Position numbers and translations under genes: made by a program. From NCBI GenBank assembly GCA_963766725.1, contig CAVYBK010000006.1:1-64000 (forward strand): DNA of 64,000 bases. The letters are read 5' to 3'. The notes beneath the pieces are model-generated. The model saw only the letters and a program-made list of their open reading frames with translations, ran no database searches and was not told the origin of the DNA. Of this stretch, positions 62,318 to 64,000 are shown piece by piece. This DNA is from DATEOR01 sp963766725 (GTDB taxonomy: Bacteria; Actinomycetota; Thermoleophilia; Gaiellales; Gaiellaceae). Numbering within the stretch: the stretch's first letter is position 1; every line of letters starts with the position of its first letter.

Positions 62318-62862
62318 GCATCCAGAGGCGCACGGCTCGAGTCCGCAACGTCGTCCGCAGTCCCGCGGACGTCCTCCTCTTCGCGCGCATGCTCGGGTGG
62401 GCGGCCGCGCTCCCCCTGCTCAAGCGCCGGATGGCGCTGCCGAAGCTCGTCGAAACAGCGGTCCCGGAAGTCCGAGCCGACGCAGACCGCCGGCCGGAGA
62501 CCGTCATCGCCTTCTCCCGCTGGGTCTATCGCATCCCGGGGTTCAGGGACAACTGCCTCGAGAAAAGCCTTCTCACATACCGATATCTCCCTGCCGATGG
62601 GGGCCGGTACCGCCTCGTGCTCGGCGTTCGCGCCAGCGAGGCCGAGGGGCCGCCGGGCCATGCCTGGCTCACGATCGACGGCGTCCCGGTGCACGACACT
62701 TCCGAATCGCTGGCCGACCTGGTGCCCATCCTCGCCTTCGACAGCGCCGGCCGGCGCGAGGCGCCGGAGTCAGGCGGGAGGACGGCCCCGCGAACGGGCG
62801 ACGGCGATCAGCGCGGGGAACAGCCGGAAGACGAGAGAGAAGGGTCGCCAGATCCTCGCTAG
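62314..62862 (+). CDS. Lasso-peptide leader peptidase (B2, transglutaminase-like cysteine protease)
   Basis: 182 residues from TTG 62314. The catalytic triad is visible: Cys81 in GFRDNCLEKSLLTYRYL, His116 in PPGHAWLTIDG and Asp128 in GVPVHDTSES. With B1 it would cut the leader from the precursor. The conserved domain ends near residue 143 (LVPILAFD). The last 35 or so residues are hydrophilic and encoded over the end of the convergent nucleotidyltransferase gene (93-base overlap), so they may be dispensable. It is the last plus-strand gene in the window. Confidence 0.9.
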   Translation: MSIQRRTARVRNVVRSPADVLLFARMLGWAAALPLLKRRMALPKLVETAVPEVRADADRRPETVIAFSRWVYRIPGFRDNCLEKSLLTYRYLPADGGRYRLVLGVRASEAEGPPGHAWLTIDGVPVHDTSESLADLVPILAFDSAGRREAPESGGRTAPRTGDGDQRGEQPEDEREGSPDPR

Positions 62863-63663
62863 GACAACGCCGAGGCGCCCCCTCCGCGCAATCGGCACGT
62901 GCGCACGGAGGTAGTCGCGCGTCGGAAAGACCTCCCGGACGACCAGCTCGGCTTTCCGGCGCAGACCTGGCGTGGCGTCGAAGCGGCGAAGGCCCGCCGT
63001 GATCCCGGGGTTCTCGACCAATGCCCCGGGCTCCTGGCCGAGGCGGGCGTTCAGCTCTTGCCCGGCGGGAAGGAGGTCGAGGCCCGCCGCGAACTCCGGC
63101 TGAACGTCGAGCTCACTTGCGAGACCGGCCGCGTCGACCCAGACCGAGTCCGGCAGCCGTTCGAAGCCCCGGCGCAGGTCCTCGAGCGGGCTCGTGAGCC
63201 CCGGACCGTGCTGGGCAGCGTGCAGGCCCAGATGCAGCGCGCGAGCCTCGGCGCTCGGCACGTGGACCGACCCGCGTCCGAGCGAGAGCGGCTCGGAGTC
63301 GGCGTAGAGCCGGTCGAAGACCTTCGCCGGATCTGCCGCGACTCCGGCGAGGCGGCGATGGAGATCGAGGTTGACCGGGCCGCGCAGCCAGACTCGTCCG
63401 TGCCAGTCGTCGTGCACGAAGCGAAAGCCGAGGCGCTGCAGGATCTGCTCCGCACGGGCGAGATCGGGCTCCCGGACGAGGAGGTCGATGTCGTCATATG
63501 GCCGCTCCCCCGGCGCGTCGTAGAGCCACCGTCCGATCGCCGGGCCCTTCACGAGCAGATTCGGGATGTCGTCCGCGTCGAGCGCCGCGACCACCTCGAC
63601 CGCGACCGCGTCGAGTGCGAGTGTCACGCCCACGACCTCCGGAGCTTGGAGGCGGTCAGGCAT
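62770..63663 (-). CDS. Nucleotidyltransferase-fold protein (NTP_transf_5-like) of the lasso cluster
   Basis: 297-residue protein. It starts with NLLVKGPAIGRWLYDAPGER and the metal motif RPYDDIDLLVREPDLARAEQ (Asp58, Asp60), then LRGPVNLDLHRRL and SAEARALHLGLHAAQH. Proteins of this family recur in lasso clusters that also carry an HprK-like kinase, where one example is reported to add sugars onto the phosphorylated peptide. On the opposite strand to the core genes, convergent with B2, and started right at the stop of the ABC permease (TGATG). Confidence 0.83.
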   Translation of the reverse strand: MPDRLQAPEVVGVTLALDAVAVEVVAALDADDIPNLLVKGPAIGRWLYDAPGERPYDDIDLLVREPDLARAEQILQRLGFRFVHDDWHGRVWLRGPVNLDLHRRLAGVAADPAKVFDRLYADSEPLSLGRGSVHVPSAEARALHLGLHAAQHGPGLTSPLEDLRRGFERLPDSVWVDAAGLASELDVQPEFAAGLDLLPAGQELNARLGQEPGALVENPGITAGLRRFDATPGLRRKAELVVREVFPTRDYLRAHVPIARRGRLGVVLARIWRPFSLVFRLFPALIAVARSRGRPPA

Positions 63664-64000
63664 CAGTACTGAGTCAGCGTCCCCGCCCGGCGCGTGTGAT
63701 CGACCGCGCGCGCGAAGAAATAGTTGGCGATGGGCAGGGCGACGATTCCCATCACGAAGAGCACGAGCGCGTCCGTCACCCAGTCGTTCCCGAGGAAGAT
63801 CGCGTGCCGGAGGCCCTCGAACGCGAAGCGTGTCGGCACGATGCGGGCGATCGGCTGGAGCCAGTCGGGCAACGTCGAGATGGGAAAGAACGCGCCGCCG
63901 AGGATCCCCAGCGCGTAGGTGAAGAGCCCGACGAGCGCCTCTCCCCTCTTCACGACCAGCATCACGCCGCCAAGGATGATGCCGAGCGCCCCGAAAGCCA
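63663..64000 (-). CDS. ABC-2 type transporter permease (5' part outside window)
   Basis: C-terminal about 111 residues of a membrane permease. The frame is open to the window edge. It has ALGIILGGVMLVVKRGEALV, GLFTYALGILGGAFFPISTL, PDWLQPIARIVPTRFAFEGL and a last helix (ALVLFVMGIVALPIANYFFA), the typical ABC-2 permease ending. Likely exporter/immunity component for the lasso peptide; its ATPase partner should lie beyond position 64000. Confidence 0.85.
   Translation of the reverse strand, partial: AFGALGIILGGVMLVVKRGEALVGLFTYALGILGGAFFPISTLPDWLQPIARIVPTRFAFEGLRHAIFLGNDWVTDALVLFVMGIVALPIANYFFARAVDHTRRAGTLTQY

Overview
The window is high-GC bacterial chromosome with almost no non-coding space. 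Gene order points to the phylum Actinomycetota, most likely an uncultured deep lineage such as Thermoleophilia (inference). The markers are prfB-ftsE-ftsX next to smpB-ssrA, and rpmE...prfA-prmC-tsaC-glyA-upp-wecA-atp running on one strand. One RNA gene is visible, the tmRNA. I saw no tRNA, rRNA, CRISPR array, insertion sequence or integrase.

Layout. 1-2.7 kb: branched-chain amino acid type ABC transporter (livH, livM, start of a binding lipoprotein). 2.9-3.9 kb: a xylose-isomerase-like TIM barrel. 4.0-15.9 kb: a translation/division/secretion block (ssrA, smpB, rnr, S41 protease, ftsX, ftsE, prfB with its programmed frameshift, a methyltransferase, secA, a hypothetical gene, hpf, comF). 16.1-23.7 kb: sugar-nucleotide and envelope genes (two sugar-1-phosphate nucleotidyltransferases, a phosphomannose-isomerase-like cupin, UDP-glucose/GDP-mannose dehydrogenase, an LCP protein) with mtnA and ahcY between them. 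23.8-27.7 kb: a GCS2 ligase, an alpha/beta hydrolase and a two-gene (split) MetE-like methionine synthase. 27.7-42.1 kb: the F-type ATP synthase, broken in two. atpD-atpC are separated from atpZ-I-B-E-F-H-A-G by a complete oligopeptide ABC transporter, a secreted kelch protein and an anti-sigma-like zinc-finger membrane protein. 42.2-49.6 kb: wecA, upp, glyA, tsaC, prmC, prfA, a GFA-family gene, a DUF1385 membrane protein and rpmE. 49.6-57.6 kb: a PLP dehydratase, ETF dehydrogenase and etfAB, an M23 peptidase, thiG-thiS-thiE, a crotonase and a stand-alone B12-binding mutase domain.

The most interesting region is 59.0-64.0 kb, a complete lasso-peptide (RiPP) biosynthetic cluster. It has a PqqD-like leader-binding protein (B1), an asparagine-synthetase-like lasso cyclase (C), a 60-residue precursor (A), an HprK-like kinase (K) and a transglutaminase-like leader peptidase (B2). 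On the opposite strand are a nucleotidyltransferase and an ABC-2 permease that runs off the window. An MBL-fold protein and a prolyl-4-hydroxylase-like Fe(II)/2-oxoglutarate oxygenase lie directly upstream in the same direction. The predicted core peptide is unusually long (about 34 residues), rich in proline, has two cysteines, and lacks the C-terminal serine that known lasso kinases modify.

A caution on sequence quality: eight conserved genes (ftsX, mtnA, the GCS2 gene, oppF, the kelch gene, glyA, etfB, thiE) are each broken by one single-base indel, seven of them one-base gains. I read these mainly as assembly errors and annotate the genes across the breaks.
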